The notes under the pieces are model-generated. The model was given only the letters and a program-made list of their open reading frames with translations, did no database searches and was not told where the DNA came from. Position numbers and translations under genes: made by a program. Below, piece after piece: positions 5,660-5,863 of a stretch of 5,863 bases of DNA (the first letter of the stretch is position 1; each line of letters opens with the position of its first letter). The stretch is from Candidatus Brocadiaceae bacterium (lineage in GTDB: Bacteria; Planctomycetota; Brocadiia; SM23-32): contig PUNP01000594.1 in assembly GCA_003551785.1 (NCBI GenBank), forward strand, positions 1 to 5,863, in the 5' to 3' direction.

Positions 5660-5737
5660 CGTAGTGGACGCTTTCAAGCGTCCCGGGGAGCGCGTAGCAA
5701 TTTCCGGACTCCGGAGCCCTTGAAAGGGCTCACTACG
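5660..5737. repeat. REP/BIME-like inverted pair with GTAG feet and covarying stems
   Basis: The left unit reads GTAGTG then GACGC-TTTCAA-GCGTC (5661-5682). The right unit, on the other strand (5736 back to 5715), reads GTAGTG then AGCCC-TTTCAA-GGGCT. The foot and the TTTCAA centre are identical while all stem pairs stay complementary despite different bases. CGTAGTG and CACTACG also pair with each other, enclosing a cloverleaf-like fold with a CCGGA-C-TCCGG segment (5704-5714) between. A 5-prime GTAG foot before a hairpin is the hallmark of REP sequences moved by RAYT transposases, and an inverted pair is the BIME arrangement. No RAYT gene is in view. Confidence 0.68.
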
Positions 5738-5749
5738 AACCCCTTATTG

Positions 5750-5787
5750 CCTTTTCGCCCAACCTCCTGGCGGGTTGGCTGAAAAGG
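5750..5787. repeat. Long imperfect hairpin
   Basis: CCTTTTC (5750-5756) pairs with GAAAAGG (5781-5787). After a G-T pair and one mismatch, CCAACC (5759-5764) pairs with GGTTGG (5773-5778), giving a stem of about 14 pairs around an eight-base loop. It lies 12 nt past the REP-like pair and has no T tract, so it is more likely part of the repeat block than a terminator. Confidence 0.55.
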
Positions 5788-5803
5788 TGCAGGCGGAATG
5801 TAT

Positions 5804-5846
5804 GACAGGCATCTTGCCTGTCCAGGGCGCACGCAGGGATGCGTGC
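5804..5846. repeat. Two tandem hairpins
   Basis: GACAGGCA-TCT-TGCCTGTC (5804-5822) is a perfect eight-pair stem. Six bases later GCACGCA-GGGA-TGCGTGC (5829-5846) is a perfect seven-pair stem. Neither is followed by a T tract. Their spacing and neighbourhood suggest a dispersed hairpin repeat that may continue beyond the window. Confidence 0.55.
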
Positions 5847-5863
5847 TATACGAATTGCAGGCA

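Larger units (their letters stand above)
5506..5863. other. Gene-free, hairpin-rich intergenic region
   Basis: No convincing coding sequence lies here; the plus-strand open frame at 5540-5782 runs straight through the hairpins and has no ribosome binding site or recognisable motif. The promoter of the minus-strand operon must lie near 5510-5620, but I could not find a -35/-10 pair worth calling. From 5641 to the end the sequence is a chain of inverted repeats, the first being CCTGG-N7-CCAGG (5641-5657). Confidence 0.7.

Noticed and set aside
5640..5863. CRISPR array
   Set aside because: The repeats are single hairpins with differing sequences and no regular spacers.

Overview
The window looks like a chromosomal segment from a diderm (Gram-negative-type) bacterium of moderate GC content. 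It carries a type IV pilus retraction ATPase and a nitroreductase-fold protein with a lipoprotein signal, and several non-coding repeat families lie between the genes. No rRNA, tRNA, CRISPR array, transposase or phage gene is visible. The phylum cannot be fixed from sequence alone. Hairpin-rich intergenic repeats of this kind fit environmental lineages such as Desulfobacterota, PVC or Omnitrophota, but that is only a guess.

Layout. (i) 1-403: intergenic, made mostly of a small inverted-repeat element (R1) interrupted by a second one (R2), then a good sigma70-type promoter. (ii) 404-2623, plus strand: a co-directional cluster with a VapBC-type toxin-antitoxin pair (AbrB-fold antitoxin, PIN-domain toxin), a small CPWC glutaredoxin-like protein, a two-helix membrane protein split by a frameshift at an A8 run, and a TspO/MBR-family membrane protein. 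An intrinsic terminator follows. (iii) 2624-2918: convergent intergenic region with a second R1 copy, this time sitting inside an R2-like sequence and flanked by a 6-bp target duplication. (iv) 2919-5505, minus strand: an apparent operon in the order SagB-like nitroreductase lipoprotein, PilT ATPase, elongation factor P, with gaps of only 43 and 45 bp. (v) 5506-5863: no gene. It holds a REP/BIME-like inverted pair of hairpins with a GTAG foot and covarying stems, followed by three more hairpins.

How the parts relate. The plus-strand cluster is bounded on both sides by about 97% identical copies of the R1 body in direct orientation, so it could be a segment gained, lost or held as a unit, with the toxin-antitoxin pair favouring retention. 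The glutaredoxin/membrane protein/TspO run suggests a redox or stress-linked membrane function, but no pathway can be named. The minus-strand genes look like ordinary chromosomal functions: surface motility, translation of polyproline stretches, and an envelope flavoprotein.

The most interesting material is non-coding: reciprocal nesting of R1 and R2 with a readable empty site, and the covarying GTAG-foot REP pair. I see no convincing new multi-gene system.
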